Notes under the pieces: model-generated
What the model was told of the DNA's origin: nothing
Databases searched by the model: none
What the model saw: the letters and a program-made list of their open reading frames with translations, nothing else
Position numbers and translations under genes: made by a program
NCBI RefSeq assembly: GCF_027105055.1
Contig: NZ_CP114264.1
Location: forward strand, 2,232,001 to 2,296,000
Direction: 5' to 3'
Length of the DNA: 64,000 bases
Source: Acinetobacter sp. TR3
GTDB lineage: Bacteria; Pseudomonadota; Gammaproteobacteria; Pseudomonadales; Moraxellaceae
Part shown: positions 8,295-17,576 of the stretch, in pieces
How positions within the stretch are numbered: position 1 is the first letter of the stretch
How the letters are laid out: each line of letters begins with the position of its first letter

Positions 8295-8614
8295 TTTATC
8301 CTCTTGATTTTATCAAAATTAACTAAACAATTTATAGAGATAAAACCGTGAATAAAATGTGAGATTTACTCTTTATTACATTAAAAAACAATTATTTAAC
8401 AACCTCAATATTCAGTAAAAATACAGATATTTAATTTTCTAATATGCATCGATTGCGCTGAGATAAAAATTTATATTATTTCATTTAAACAGTCTGGGAC
8501 ATTTCTTGGTAGGTTTTTGGTAGGTAGGAAAAAATTTTAAGCCTTGCATACTGAGCCTACAGTGATGAGATCACTGAATAACAAACAATGGAATATGGAA
8601 GAAGGAATCGCTCC
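8295..8614. other. Intergenic region upstream of lipocalin and ADH
   Basis: A 320-base noncoding stretch serving two divergent genes. The only structure I see is the GGTAGG tandem repeat (8508-8528) about 90 bases before the ADH start. The lipocalin-proximal half is AT-rich without a convincing motif. Confidence 0.5.
8508..8528 (+). promoter_or_regulatory. Tandem GGTAGG repeats upstream of ADH
   Basis: GGTAGG, five T, GGTAGG (period 11), with a third overlapping GGTAGG at 8523-8528. The same 6-5-6 layout (GGTTGG, AGAAA, GGTTGG) occurs on the minus strand upstream of the aldehyde dehydrogenase at 13164-13180. It is probably a site for a shared activator, perhaps the GAF regulator at 11952-13133. 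Confidence 0.5.
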
Positions 8615-9787
8615 ATGGCTTTTAAAAATATTGCAGATCAAACTAACGGTTTTTACATCCCTTGTGTATCTCTCTTTGGACCAGGCTGTGCAAAAGAAAT
8701 CGGTGCGAAAGCACAGAATCTTGGTGCAAAAAAAGCACTGATCGTAACTGATCAAGGCTTATTCAAATTTGGCGTTGCAGACACCATTGCACAATTTTTA
8801 AAAGATGCAGGCGTTGACAGCCACATTTTTCCAGGCGCGGAACCAAATCCAACTGACATCAATGTACATAATGGTGTAGAAGCCTATAACGACAATAGCT
8901 GTGATTTTATTGTCTCTTTAGGTGGTGGTTCCTCACACGATTGTGCAAAAGGGATTGGGCTTGTTACAGCAGGTGGTGGTCATATCCGTGACTATGAAGG
9001 TATTGATAAAAGTACAGTACCAATGACCCCACTTATTGCGATTAATACCACTGCGGGTACTGCATCAGAAATGACTCGTTTCTGTATTATTACCAATACA
9101 GATACGCATGTGAAAATGGCAATTGTAGACTGGCGTTGTACTCCGCTCATCGCAATTGATGACCCTAAACTGATGGTGGCCAAACCTGCTGGTTTAACCG
9201 CTGCAACAGGAATGGATGCACTTACACATGCTGTTGAAGCTTATGTATCGACTGCGGCAAACCCGATTACTGATGCCTGTGCAGAAAAAGCGATTACCAT
9301 GATTAGTCAATGGTTACGCCCTGCTGTCGCAAATGGTGAAAATATTGAAGCACGCGATGCGATGAGCTATGCACAATACCTTGCAGGTATGGCATTCAAT
9401 AATGCATCTCTAGGCTATGTACATGCCATGGCTCACCAATTAGGCGGATTCTACAACCTACCGCATGGCGTATGTAATGCTGTACTCCTGCCTCATGTTT
9501 GTGAATTCAATTTAATTGCTTGCCAAGACCGTTATGCAAAAATTGCGGTGCTTATGGGTGTCAACACAGATGGACTCACCGAGACTGAAGCAGCATATGC
9601 AGCAATTAATGCGATTCGTGAACTTTCATCATCTATCAGCATTCCATCTGGTTTAACTGAACTTGGTGTGAAAACTGAAGACCTTGCAATTATGGCAGAG
9701 AATGCTCAAAAAGATGCATGTATGCTGACCAACCCTCGTAAAGCAACACACGCTCAAGTTGTTGAAATTTTTAAAGCAGCATTGTAA
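8615..9787 (+). CDS. Iron-containing alcohol dehydrogenase
   Basis: A 390-residue group III (Fe-dependent) NAD alcohol dehydrogenase. The NAD-binding turn is SLGGGSSHDCAKGIG (about 97), followed by NTTAGTASEMTRFCI. Iron ligands sit in TGMDALTHAVEAY, GYVHAMAHQLGG and NLPHGVCNA. It probably oxidises a primary alcohol to an aldehyde or the reverse. I chose the ATG at 8615, preceded by GAAGAAGGA, over an upstream in-frame ATG at 8588. It stands alone, ending in two hairpins, and shares promoter repeats with the aldehyde dehydrogenase at 13276, which suggests a two-step alcohol oxidation. Confidence 0.92.
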   Translation: MAFKNIADQTNGFYIPCVSLFGPGCAKEIGAKAQNLGAKKALIVTDQGLFKFGVADTIAQFLKDAGVDSHIFPGAEPNPTDINVHNGVEAYNDNSCDFIVSLGGGSSHDCAKGIGLVTAGGGHIRDYEGIDKSTVPMTPLIAINTTAGTASEMTRFCIITNTDTHVKMAIVDWRCTPLIAIDDPKLMVAKPAGLTAATGMDALTHAVEAYVSTAANPITDACAEKAITMISQWLRPAVANGENIEARDAMSYAQYLAGMAFNNASLGYVHAMAHQLGGFYNLPHGVCNAVLLPHVCEFNLIACQDRYAKIAVLMGVNTDGLTETEAAYAAINAIRELSSSISIPSGLTELGVKTEDLAIMAENAQKDACMLTNPRKATHAQVVEIFKAAL

Positions 9788-9807
9788 TTATTCAAGCTTT
9801 CCCCGAA

Positions 9808-9842
9808 AAGTAAGCCGAATCTCTCCGACCGTCGGCTTACTT
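9808..9842. terminator. Strong hairpin after ADH
   Basis: AAGTAAGCCGA, a 13-base loop, TCGGCTTACTT: an 11-bp perfect stem immediately before the canonical terminator at 9849. A tandem terminator arrangement is likely. Confidence 0.6.
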
Positions 9843-9848
9843 GATTTT

Positions 9849-9882
9849 GGGAATATCCCTGAAAAGGTATTCCCTTTTTTTT
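9849..9882 (+). terminator. Rho-independent terminator of ADH
   Basis: GGGAATA, loop, TATTCCC followed by eight T residues. Confidence 0.85.
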
Positions 9883-10305
9883 AACCAGCCCCACCAATAT
9901 TTTAACCATTAGATATTTACATCGCTTTTATTCACAAAGTTTAGTTGACTTGCAAACTTAATCTCATCGCTCTCAAACGTTTAATCCAATACGTAAAAAT
10001 GCTGCATACATAAGCAAAAATTCACTGCCTTTAGTTTCACTCGCTAGACTGAATATGAGAATGTCTAGTTTTGAAATAGGTCTTGATGCTATTGAAAAAT
10101 ACACATTTAGAAAAATACTTGTGCTCTAAACGCAAATACTCAAATGTAAGTACTATAATTGCTATCTAATAACGCTTAGCCATACTTTTAGAGCCTCATA
10201 ATTAAATGATTTGACTCCAACAATATCAATTATCTGCACACTATTTATTCACAACAAGCAGTATGCTAAGGTGATATCACTAATCATTAAAAACAGTAGA
10301 ATCAA
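9883..10305. other. Noncoding region upstream of amidohydrolase
   Basis: About 420 AT-rich bases with no supported ORF, RNA gene or repeat. A promoter for the amidohydrolase must lie here but no clear -35/-10 pair stands out. Confidence 0.4.
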
Positions 10306-11682
10306 ATGAATAGAATAGTAATTTTTGATAAATTCAATGACCTAAAAAAAATCGCTGCACTCATGTTTCTTGCCCTGATGAGTAGCAGTACTACTTTTGC
10401 ACAAGACGCCAAAACGGTGGTGTTATTAAATAACGTTAATATATTTAATGGTAAAGATAATAAAATTATAAAGGGCAATGTACTCATCGAAGGTAATTTA
10501 ATCAAAAAAATTAGCGCTGATGCCATCATGACAAATCGCAGTGGACTGACCAAAATCATAGATGCCAAAGGCAAATACTTAATCCCTGGCTTAATTGATA
10601 ACCATGCACACCTGATGTTCGACAGTATTCCTCAACAACAAGCATTACTCTCTGATTTTGCATTTATCAATTTATTCGCAGCAAAATCAGCCGAGAAACA
10701 ATTATTAAGAGGTTTCACGACTGTTCGTGATTTGGGCGGCGGTGCGCTTTCTTTGGCAAAAGCGATAGATAACAATTTAGTCAATGGGCCAAGAGTCTTC
10801 GCAAGTGGTGCTTTTATTTCCCAAACGGGCGGTCATGGTGATTTTGGTTTCCCAACCGATGTTCCTCGCAAAATTGGAGAACTGTCTTATCAAGAACGCA
10901 ATGGTATGGCAGCGATTGCAGATGGCGCAGATCAAGTCTTAATTCGTTCTAGAGAGCAACTACGACAAGGTGCAACCCAGCTCAAACTCATGGCAGGTGG
11001 AGGAGTTTCTTCCAACTATGACCCACTCGATGTATCTCAATATACTGAAGCAGAATTTAAAGCCGCTGTCGATGCAGCAGCTAATTGGGGAACCTATGTA
11101 ACAGTGCATGCTTACACTCCCCATGCAGTGAAAACGGCAATTGATGCAGGGGTAAAATCTATCGAACATGGTCAATTACTCGATGATAAAACAGCAAAAT
11201 TAATGGCAGAAAAAGGCGTTTGGTGGAGCCTACAACCTTTTCTAGATGATGAAGAAGCAATCCCTTTTCCTGAAGGCTCTGCCAATCGAAAAAAACAGCT
11301 AGAAATGACCCAAGGGACAGATAATGCGTATAATTTAGCAAAAAAATATCATGTGAAATTGGCTTGGGGTACAGATTGCTTGTTTGACCCATCTTTAGCA
11401 GCAAAACAAGGCAAACAACTGGCTAAAATGACAAGATGGTTCTCACCATACCAAGTGTTAAAAATGGCAACCTACGATAATGCTCAACTGCTCTATTTAA
11501 GCGGCAAAAGAAATCCTTATCAGGATGGAAAACTTGGTGAGATATCTGAAGGTGCGTATGCAGATCTCATCTTGGTAGAGGGTAATCCATTGGATAATAT
11601 CAATTTAGTGGCTGATCCAGAAACCAATTTCAAGATCATTATGAAAGATGGAAAAATCTATAAAAACACATTAGAAAACTAA
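10306..11682 (+). CDS. Secreted amidohydrolase family protein (prolidase-like)
   Basis: A 458-residue metal-dependent amidohydrolase of the imidazolonepropionase/Xaa-Pro dipeptidase-like type. There is a signal peptide (about 1-33, ending TTFAQ). HxH is in LIDNHAHLMFD, the likely bridging lysine is in QLKLMAGGG, metal histidines are in VTVHAYTP and SIEHGQL, and the catalytic aspartate is in LAWGTDCLF. A composite beta domain encloses the barrel, with C-terminal ADLILVEGNPLDNI. It is predicted to act in the periplasm on a peptide-like or cyclic amide bond. The gene is monocistronic. Confidence 0.88.
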   Translation: MNRIVIFDKFNDLKKIAALMFLALMSSSTTFAQDAKTVVLLNNVNIFNGKDNKIIKGNVLIEGNLIKKISADAIMTNRSGLTKIIDAKGKYLIPGLIDNHAHLMFDSIPQQQALLSDFAFINLFAAKSAEKQLLRGFTTVRDLGGGALSLAKAIDNNLVNGPRVFASGAFISQTGGHGDFGFPTDVPRKIGELSYQERNGMAAIADGADQVLIRSREQLRQGATQLKLMAGGGVSSNYDPLDVSQYTEAEFKAAVDAAANWGTYVTVHAYTPHAVKTAIDAGVKSIEHGQLLDDKTAKLMAEKGVWWSLQPFLDDEEAIPFPEGSANRKKQLEMTQGTDNAYNLAKKYHVKLAWGTDCLFDPSLAAKQGKQLAKMTRWFSPYQVLKMATYDNAQLLYLSGKRNPYQDGKLGEISEGAYADLILVEGNPLDNINLVADPETNFKIIMKDGKIYKNTLEN

Positions 11683-11702
11683 GTGTAGTTCATATTCACT
11701 GT

Positions 11703-11743
11703 AAAAATAGCGAGACTGCACCAATCATTCTCGCTATTTTTTT
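11703..11743 (+). terminator. Rho-independent terminator of amidohydrolase
   Basis: AAAAATAGCGAGA, 13-base loop, TCTCGCTATTTTTTT. Confidence 0.88.
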
Positions 11744-11951
11744 CTTAATATTCAGCATAGAAATGAAAAGATAGCATCTGCTTTATACCGTTATTTCAAA
11801 TAAAAAATTAAGCATAAAAAGTACTGACATTTTGCCAGTTATTACGTTATCAGCATAAAAGTTGACTCATGATATTTTCATGCCGCATAACAGGTTACAA
11901 GCTTTTCCAATGACATCAATCATGAAAACATATGGAATTAAAAAACTATCC

Positions 11952-13133
11952 CTAGGATATATCTCTAAATTTATTTAAAGATTGATGTGCAGGATGGTCT
12001 AAGGGTAACAACTCAATTAAGCGTTCAACGGCGTCAATTGCTTCAGGAAAATGAGCAACATGTTTTAGCAATACATCAATTTCTTTGGTTTTAAAAATCA
12101 TATCACTGAGACGTGATTCAAGACAATCTCGCCATGCGCACAGGAAAGGACTTTCTGTTTTTGATAGGAAAATACCCTTATACAATTGTAGTGCTGATGC
12201 AATGTAACCTGAATCGAGTGCCTGCTCGACATATAAGAAATCAGCCTCTACATTTGCCAGTAAACGATAAGGTCGTGAACCCAACATTCCGCCTAAAATA
12301 TCACGTAATTGCGACATTTCAGCTTTCAAAGTTCCAACACTCACCTTACGTTCGCCATATAAAGCTTGATGCAAGTTTTCCAGATTCAAGCCATTTGGAC
12401 AAAGTGCCAAGATTGCCAATATTTCGATCTGGCGTGGTGTTAGAACTAAAGATTTATTATTAAACATGACCTGCGGTGAAGTGAAAGCGCGAATATATAA
12501 ACGCTGACGTTGCTGTTCAATCAGAGCAGTTTGAATAATAGATGCACAACGCTCAGCAGCCAATACACCGAGCGTATTGTGATTTTTCCAAGTTGTAGAT
12601 AAATCCACGACACCTAACACTTGTTTGGAATATGGGTCAATCACTGGTGCAGCATAACAAACCCAGTCATGTACAGACTCCATATAATGCTCATTTGAAA
12701 ACACACAACTAGATTGTTGAGTCTTTAAAGACAGCGCTAAGGCATTCGTCCCAACCTCTTCTTCTGCCCATTGACCGCCTGCAATAAAATGTACCTTTTC
12801 AGCGGCGCTTTGCATCTGCGTGCTCGATGCGGTCCAAATAATTGTACTCCCAACATCTCCAACGGCGATGACCATAGATGACTGTGCCGCAATATGACTG
12901 AGATCATTTGAACAAGCCTCTAATGCTAAATCTAAAGTCGTTTTTGCTTTCTTATGTTGTGCCAATAAAGGAGCTGCCAAGCGCTCCTTTGGAATAGCAG
13001 AAGATGCTGAGCGTTGCCAAGAACTGGCAATACTTTGTCCTAACATTTCAGCACTTTGCGGCGACAAACTATTGTGTCGCTTAAGTTGATCAATTGATGT
13101 TCGTTGTTGTAATAGGTCTCGTTTTGTAAACAT
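11952..13133 (-). CDS. GAF-domain transcriptional regulator, AcoR-like sensor
   Basis: About 393 residues. The N-terminal region (IASSWQRS, then a GAF domain with GGQWAEEEVGTNALALSL and VHDWVCYAAPVIDPYSKQVLGVVDLS) resembles the sensor half of AcoR-type sigma54 activators. No AAA+ domain follows: there is no Walker A motif and no GAFTGA. Instead residues from about 245 read SLVLTPRQIEILAILAL and look like a winged-helix DNA-binding domain plus a helical tail. I chose ATG 13133 (AAGGGAT upstream) over a TTG start at 13178. It is divergent from the aldehyde dehydrogenase and probably its activator. The effector is unknown, perhaps an alcohol or aldehyde. Confidence 0.8.
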   Translation of the reverse strand: MFTKRDLLQQRTSIDQLKRHNSLSPQSAEMLGQSIASSWQRSASSAIPKERLAAPLLAQHKKAKTTLDLALEACSNDLSHIAAQSSMVIAVGDVGSTIIWTASSTQMQSAAEKVHFIAGGQWAEEEVGTNALALSLKTQQSSCVFSNEHYMESVHDWVCYAAPVIDPYSKQVLGVVDLSTTWKNHNTLGVLAAERCASIIQTALIEQQRQRLYIRAFTSPQVMFNNKSLVLTPRQIEILAILALCPNGLNLENLHQALYGERKVSVGTLKAEMSQLRDILGGMLGSRPYRLLANVEADFLYVEQALDSGYIASALQLYKGIFLSKTESPFLCAWRDCLESRLSDMIFKTKEIDVLLKHVAHFPEAIDAVERLIELLPLDHPAHQSLNKFRDIS

Positions 13134-13163
13134 TTGTGTATCCCTTACTAATGACCACGGTTT

Positions 13164-13180
13164 CCAACCTTTCTCCAACC
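13164..13180 (-). promoter_or_regulatory. Tandem GGTTGG repeats between regulator and ALDH
   Basis: CCAACC at 13164-13169 and 13175-13180 on the plus strand (GGTTGG-N5-GGTTGG on the minus strand). The 11-base period matches the GGTAGG pair upstream of ADH. The site lies just upstream of the regulator start and about 100 bases before the ALDH start. Confidence 0.5.
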
Positions 13181-13275
13181 TTCCCAGTTATATCCTAATC
13201 AAATAGCGTACAAAAGTACCTTATACCAAAGCTGTAGATGCTTAACAGATCAATTATAAGCAAAGGAATATATAT

Positions 13276-14787
13276 ATGCGTTATGTCGATCCTAATCAAC
13301 CTGATTCAAAGGTTCAATTCAAAGCTCAATATGAGAACTTTATTGGCGGTCAATGGGTAGCACCTATAAAAGGAGAATACTTCGATAATGTCTCTCCTGT
13401 CGATGGCAAAGTATTTACAAAAATACCGCGTTCGTCAGCTGAAGATATCGAACTGGCATTAGATGCAGCACACAAAGCAAAAGCTGAGTGGAACAAAAGT
13501 TCACCAACCGTACGTTCAAATATTTTACTTAAAATCGCAGATAGACTAGAACAGAATCTAGAATATCTTGCAGTTGCAGAAACTTGGGATAATGGTAAAC
13601 CTGTTCGAGAAACACTTGCTGCTGATATTCCATTGGCAATTGACCACTTCCGCTATTTTGCTGGTTGTATCCGTGCACAGGAAGGCGGCATTTCAGAAAT
13701 CGATGAAGATACAATTGCTTACCATTTCCACGAACCTTTAGGTGTCGTTGGACAAATTATTCCATGGAACTTCCCAATTCTCATGGCTGCATGGAAACTT
13801 GCTCCTGCACTAGCAGCAGGTAACTGTGTCGTATTAAAACCAGCAGAACAAACACCTGTAAGCATTCTACTTGTTTTAGAATTAATCCAAGATATTCTAC
13901 CTGCTGGTGTATTAAACGTTGTGAATGGCTATGGTGTCGAAGTAGGCCGTCCACTTGCCACTAATCCTCGTATTGCCAAAATTGCATTTACAGGTTCAAC
14001 CCAAGTTGGACAGTTGATCATGCAATATGCAACTGAGAATATTATTCCAGTCACTTTAGAACTTGGTGGAAAATCTCCAAATATCTTCTTTGAAGATGTT
14101 ATGGATCAAGAAGATGATTTTCTTGATAAAGCACTTGAAGGCTTTGCAATGTTCGCACTCAATCAAGGCGAGATTTGTACTTGTCCCTCTCGCGCATTAG
14201 TTCAAGAAAGTATTGCGGATAAGTTCTTAGAAAAAGCCATTGAGCGTGTGAAACGTATCAAAGTTGGACATCCACTTGATACTGAAACAATGGTTGGTGC
14301 ACAAGCTTCACAAGAACAACAGGAAAAAATCCTACGTTGTATTAACATGGGTCGAGAAGAAGGTGCTGAACTTCTTACGGGTGGTGGTGCTAGACAAGAA
14401 GTGGGTGAGGGTTTCTATATCGAACCAACTGTCTTCAAAGGACACAACACGATGCAGATCTTCCAAGAAGAAATTTTTGGACCAGTTCTATCTGTAACAA
14501 CGTTCAAAGATTTTGATGAAGCCATCAAAATCGCAAATGACACCATCTATGGTTTAGGTGCTGGCGTTTGGGCTCGTTCTGCACATACTTCATACCGCGC
14601 TGGTCGAGCAGTTGAAGCAGGCCGTGTTTGGACAAACTGTTACCACATCTATCCTGCCCATGCTGCATTTGGTGGTTATAAAAAATCAGGCGTTGGTCGT
14701 GAAAACCACAGAATGATGTTAGATCACTATCAACAAACCAAAAATTTATTGGTGAGTTATTCAACCAAACCTGCTGGATTCTTCTAA
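13276..14787 (+). CDS. NAD-dependent aldehyde dehydrogenase (ExaC/AcoD type)
   Basis: A 503-residue aldehyde dehydrogenase oxidising an aldehyde to the acid with NAD(P). Motifs: FTGSTQVGQ for the dinucleotide, glutamate in LELGGKSPN, catalytic cysteine in [13 protein letters not shown], and [13 protein letters not shown] [14 protein letters not shown] near the C-terminus. The [11 protein letters not shown] form is typical of the acetaldehyde dehydrogenases AcoD/ExaC. It is divergent from the GAF regulator and is likely co-regulated with the Fe-ADH at 8615, so the pair could run alcohol to aldehyde to acid. Confidence 0.92.
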   Translation: MRYVDPNQPDSKVQFKAQYENFIGGQWVAPIKGEYFDNVSPVDGKVFTKIPRSSAEDIELALDAAHKAKAEWNKSSPTVRSNILLKIADRLEQNLEYLAVAETWDNGKPVRETLAADIPLAIDHFRYFAGCIRAQEGGISEIDEDTIAYHFHEPLGVVGQIIPWNFPILMAAWKLAPALAAGNCVVLKPAEQTPVSILLVLELIQDILPAGVLNVVNGYGVEVGRPLATNPRIAKIAFTGSTQVGQLIMQYATENIIPVTLELGGKSPNIFFEDVMDQEDDFLDKALEGFAMFALNQGEICTCPSRALVQESIADKFLEKAIERVKRIKVGHPLDTETMVGAQASQEQQEKILRCINMGREEGAELLTGGGARQEVGEGFYIEPTVFKGHNTMQIFQEEIFGPVLSVTTFKDFDEAIKIANDTIYGLGAGVWARSAHTSYRAGRAVEAGRVWTNCYHIYPAHAAFGGYKKSGVGRENHRMMLDHYQQTKNLLVSYSTKPAGFF

Positions 14788-14835
14788 AATATGAGTAGCG
14801 ATATTTACCTATCAGTAAATATCCTAAATCAAATG

Positions 14836-14870
14836 AAAAGAGCAAGTACTACGGCACTTGCTCTTTTTTT
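14836..14870 (+). terminator. Rho-independent terminator of ALDH
   Basis: AAAAGAGCAAGT, short loop, ACTTGCTCTTTTTTT. Confidence 0.88.
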
Positions 14871-14930
14871 GTCATCTCTATTTCAAGTTTTTTATATTTT
14901 ATAAACAGCCAAATGATCATTTCCTAAAGT

Positions 14931-14979
14931 AAAAAAGACGAATCTCAACTCAAAGATTCTGAGTAAGGATTCATCTTTT
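14931..14979 (-). terminator. Terminator of amino acid permease
   Basis: On the minus strand AAAAGATGAATC pairs with GATTCGTCTTTT (one G-U pair) around an inner CTCA/TGAG stem, ending in a T-run. It lies 20 bases past the permease stop. Confidence 0.7.
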
Positions 14980-15000
14980 ATGAAAGATTAAATTGTACAG

Positions 15001-16395
15001 TTAAGCTTTGTTTTTATAAAACATATAGTAGCTTGCATAGCAGGCAATCATAAATAAAACACAGCAGACAAAACCTACTTGCATTGAAGGGTCTGCCACC
15101 ATACTAATACAAGTAATGACACAGAATACTCCACCTAGAATTGGTGTGAGTGGGAACAATGGTGCAGCAAATTTAAGGTCTTTGACAGTTTTACCTGATT
15201 TGATCCATTGTCTACGGAAGTTAAATTGGCTCACACAAATTGAGATCCAAACCACAACCATGGTAAAAGCAGCAACACCTAGTAAATTTTTGAAAATGGT
15301 TTCAGGCGCAAATTGTTCAGATAATAAACCAGGAATTGCACCAAACATCGTGACAATAATGGCAATAATTGGCGTACCTGAACGTGTCAATTTAGCAAAC
15401 ACTTTAGGAAGTTGATTCTGCGCTGACAATGACCACATCATTCGAGAAGCAGCAAATAAGCCTGAGTTGGCAGCCGATAAAAGTGCAGTAATAATCACAA
15501 AACGAATAATATCTTCTGCATATGGAATACCGATGTAATTAAATACCGTCACAAATGGACTATTACTTACGCCTTCTGCATTGAGTCCTGCCATTTCATA
15601 AGGCAGTAATGCACAAATCACCACAATCGTACCAACAAAGAAAATCAATAAACGCCAAATTGCAGCATTAATTGCTTTCGGTACAGTTTTAGCAGGGTCT
15701 TCTGCTTCCCCTGCGGCAACCCCAATCAGTTCTGTACCAGAGAATGCAAAATTAACGATCAGCATTGTGGCAAAAATTGGGTAAATACCATTTGGGAACC
15801 AACCATGCTCGGTCAATTTACTAAACAGCGGTGCTGACTCATGACCATGATAGGAGATCAAGCCAAAAATAGCGGCTAGGCCCAATGCAATAAAACAGAT
15901 AATGGTGAGAACTTTAACCAAAGATAGCCAAAATTCCGACTCGGCAAATAACCGAGTGGAACTCACATTCAGCGTAAAGACCAGTGCTGCAAATAATAAG
16001 GTCCATGTCCACATGGATATGGAAGGAAACCACTCCTGCATGAGTAAAGCAGCAGCTGTGAATTCAGTACCTAATGTTGCAGTCCACGTCAACCAATACA
16101 ACCATGTGATCATATAGCCCGTGCCTGGCCCAATATAGGTTCTGGCATATTCACCAAATGAACCCGAAACTGGCATCTGTACTGCCAACTCACCTAAACA
16201 CAGCATGACCATGTAGGCAATGATACCACCAAGCAGGTAAGAGAGAATCGCACCAACGGGACCTGCCTGTGAAATCACATCACCTGAGCCTAAAAATAAG
16301 CCCGTTCCAATTGCACCACCTAATGAAATCATCACCAAATGACGTTTCGTCATGGCACGTTTTAGGGGCTTACCCACTTCCATATTGTTACTCAT
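15001..16395 (-). CDS. APC-superfamily amino acid permease
   Basis: A 464-residue transporter with about 12 membrane segments. The family start is KRHLVMISLGGAIGTGLFLGSG (helix 1, split substrate-binding GxGL), followed by PGTGYMITWLYWLTW and FAFSGTELIGVAAGEAEDP. It resembles the AnsP/GabP/ProY group of cytoplasmic-membrane amino acid:H+ symporters. Being downstream of astE on the same strand (172-base gap), it may import arginine or another ast/glutamate-pathway substrate. That is context inference; specificity cannot be read from the sequence. Confidence 0.85.
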   Translation of the reverse strand: MSNNMEVGKPLKRAMTKRHLVMISLGGAIGTGLFLGSGDVISQAGPVGAILSYLLGGIIAYMVMLCLGELAVQMPVSGSFGEYARTYIGPGTGYMITWLYWLTWTATLGTEFTAAALLMQEWFPSISMWTWTLLFAALVFTLNVSSTRLFAESEFWLSLVKVLTIICFIALGLAAIFGLISYHGHESAPLFSKLTEHGWFPNGIYPIFATMLIVNFAFSGTELIGVAAGEAEDPAKTVPKAINAAIWRLLIFFVGTIVVICALLPYEMAGLNAEGVSNSPFVTVFNYIGIPYAEDIIRFVIITALLSAANSGLFAASRMMWSLSAQNQLPKVFAKLTRSGTPIIAIIVTMFGAIPGLLSEQFAPETIFKNLLGVAAFTMVVVWISICVSQFNFRRQWIKSGKTVKDLKFAAPLFPLTPILGGVFCVITCISMVADPSMQVGFVCCVLFMIACYASYYMFYKNKA

Positions 16396-16567
16396 ACACG
16401 ATCACTCCAACTATCTTTTTATGACAACCTGTCCTTGCTTTCCACTTCATAAAAATGAATATCCAATGGATATTTTTTCCGATCTTTTGTTTTCTACTGA
16501 ACATCCATATTCAAACTCCGTTTCAGTTCATTCCTTGTTTACATCTCATATAACCGTTCGATGTATC

Positions 16568-17542
16568 CTATTTCATTTCCTTTAAAACCAGTCCAGCTCT
16601 CAAGCCAATCTTCACATTTGGATTTGGAAATAAAACCCAAACTTGCTGATTATCCACGACATAATTGCCTGCTTGCTGAGTTGCAATCAACTCACCTTTC
16701 TGAAAGGTTGAGAAATTAGGTGCATCAGCACTTAATTGCAATTGGAAATCGTCACTCTGCTTTAGAACTGAGTCCACCACCTTAAATTGGCGAATAGTTG
16801 GCTTCTGTCTACATGGCAAAGCCTGCTCTGAAAGTACCGCACGCAACATTTGGTCTGTACTCGCAAATTCAGATAAATCATTTTGACCAAAAGGCTTAGC
16901 TTTGCCTAACTCCAAGGTACTACTCGCTGCCTGAAAGCGTTCAGCAGTAAAATGAGTAAAGGTTTTTCCAACCGCATTGTGATAGACCAAAGCATCGAGA
17001 TCCGCAGCATTTAAGCTTTGGATCAGGAAGTCATCATAGGGCTGTGTTTGATAGGGAAATAATGCAAATACAGGCAGTAATGAAGCACGAATAGCAGTAT
17101 GTAAATCGTAATGATAGCGCTGTGCTTCAGCACCACTTTGCTCAAAAAATTGGGCTGTTCGCTGTTCCAATTGAGCTGCACGTTCAGTTTCAGCATCTTG
17201 GCGTAAATGCTGATAAGCACCACAGAACATCCGATTCACATCATTTTCAAGATAACGTACACCTTTACGAATCGCTTCAGGATTACCTAAAACAAATAGT
17301 ACACGCACCGCTAATTTTAAATGCTCAGCAAATAGGTCATTAATGATGTGAGACAATAATTCAATCGGTGCTGTTTCATTACCATGAATTCCAGCAGAAA
17401 GCACCATGGTTTTTCTATACACTGTTTTAGGTGTACATTGCAGTAACCCTTCACCTAGCCATTGCCATGTAAACTCAACTGTTTCACCCTGCATTTGCTC
17501 GGGTGTCTGTTGCGCTAAAGTCAACGCGAGTAGATCAACCAT
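16568..17542 (-). CDS. astE: Succinylglutamate desuccinylase
   Basis: A 324-residue zinc carboxypeptidase-like enzyme of the AstE/aspartoacylase family. It catalyses the last ast step, N-succinylglutamate to succinate plus glutamate. Zinc ligands are in [15 protein letters not shown] and [10 protein letters not shown], and [10 protein letters not shown] matches the conserved NDxNR arginine-contact motif. Length matches the family. It follows astB by 34 bases at the end of the ast operon; glutamate produced here feeds gdhA. Confidence 0.95.
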   Translation of the reverse strand: MVDLLALTLAQQTPEQMQGETVEFTWQWLGEGLLQCTPKTVYRKTMVLSAGIHGNETAPIELLSHIINDLFAEHLKLAVRVLFVLGNPEAIRKGVRYLENDVNRMFCGAYQHLRQDAETERAAQLEQRTAQFFEQSGAEAQRYHYDLHTAIRASLLPVFALFPYQTQPYDDFLIQSLNAADLDALVYHNAVGKTFTHFTAERFQAASSTLELGKAKPFGQNDLSEFASTDQMLRAVLSEQALPCRQKPTIRQFKVVDSVLKQSDDFQLQLSADAPNFSTFQKGELIATQQAGNYVVDNQQVWVLFPNPNVKIGLRAGLVLKEMK

Positions 17543-17576
17543 GTACTTTCATCCTTAAAAGCCTTTCTTTGCTGTT

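Noticed and set aside
8491..8510. Possible sigma54 promoter (TGGGAC-N5-TTGG) upstream of the Fe-ADH
   Set aside because: The -12 element reads GG instead of GC and -24 is TGGGAC rather than TGGCAC; the associated regulator also lacks a sigma54 activation domain.
13134..13178. TTG start for the GAF regulator
   Set aside because: ATG at 13133 has AAGGGAT upstream, and the extension would overlap the GGTTGG repeats.
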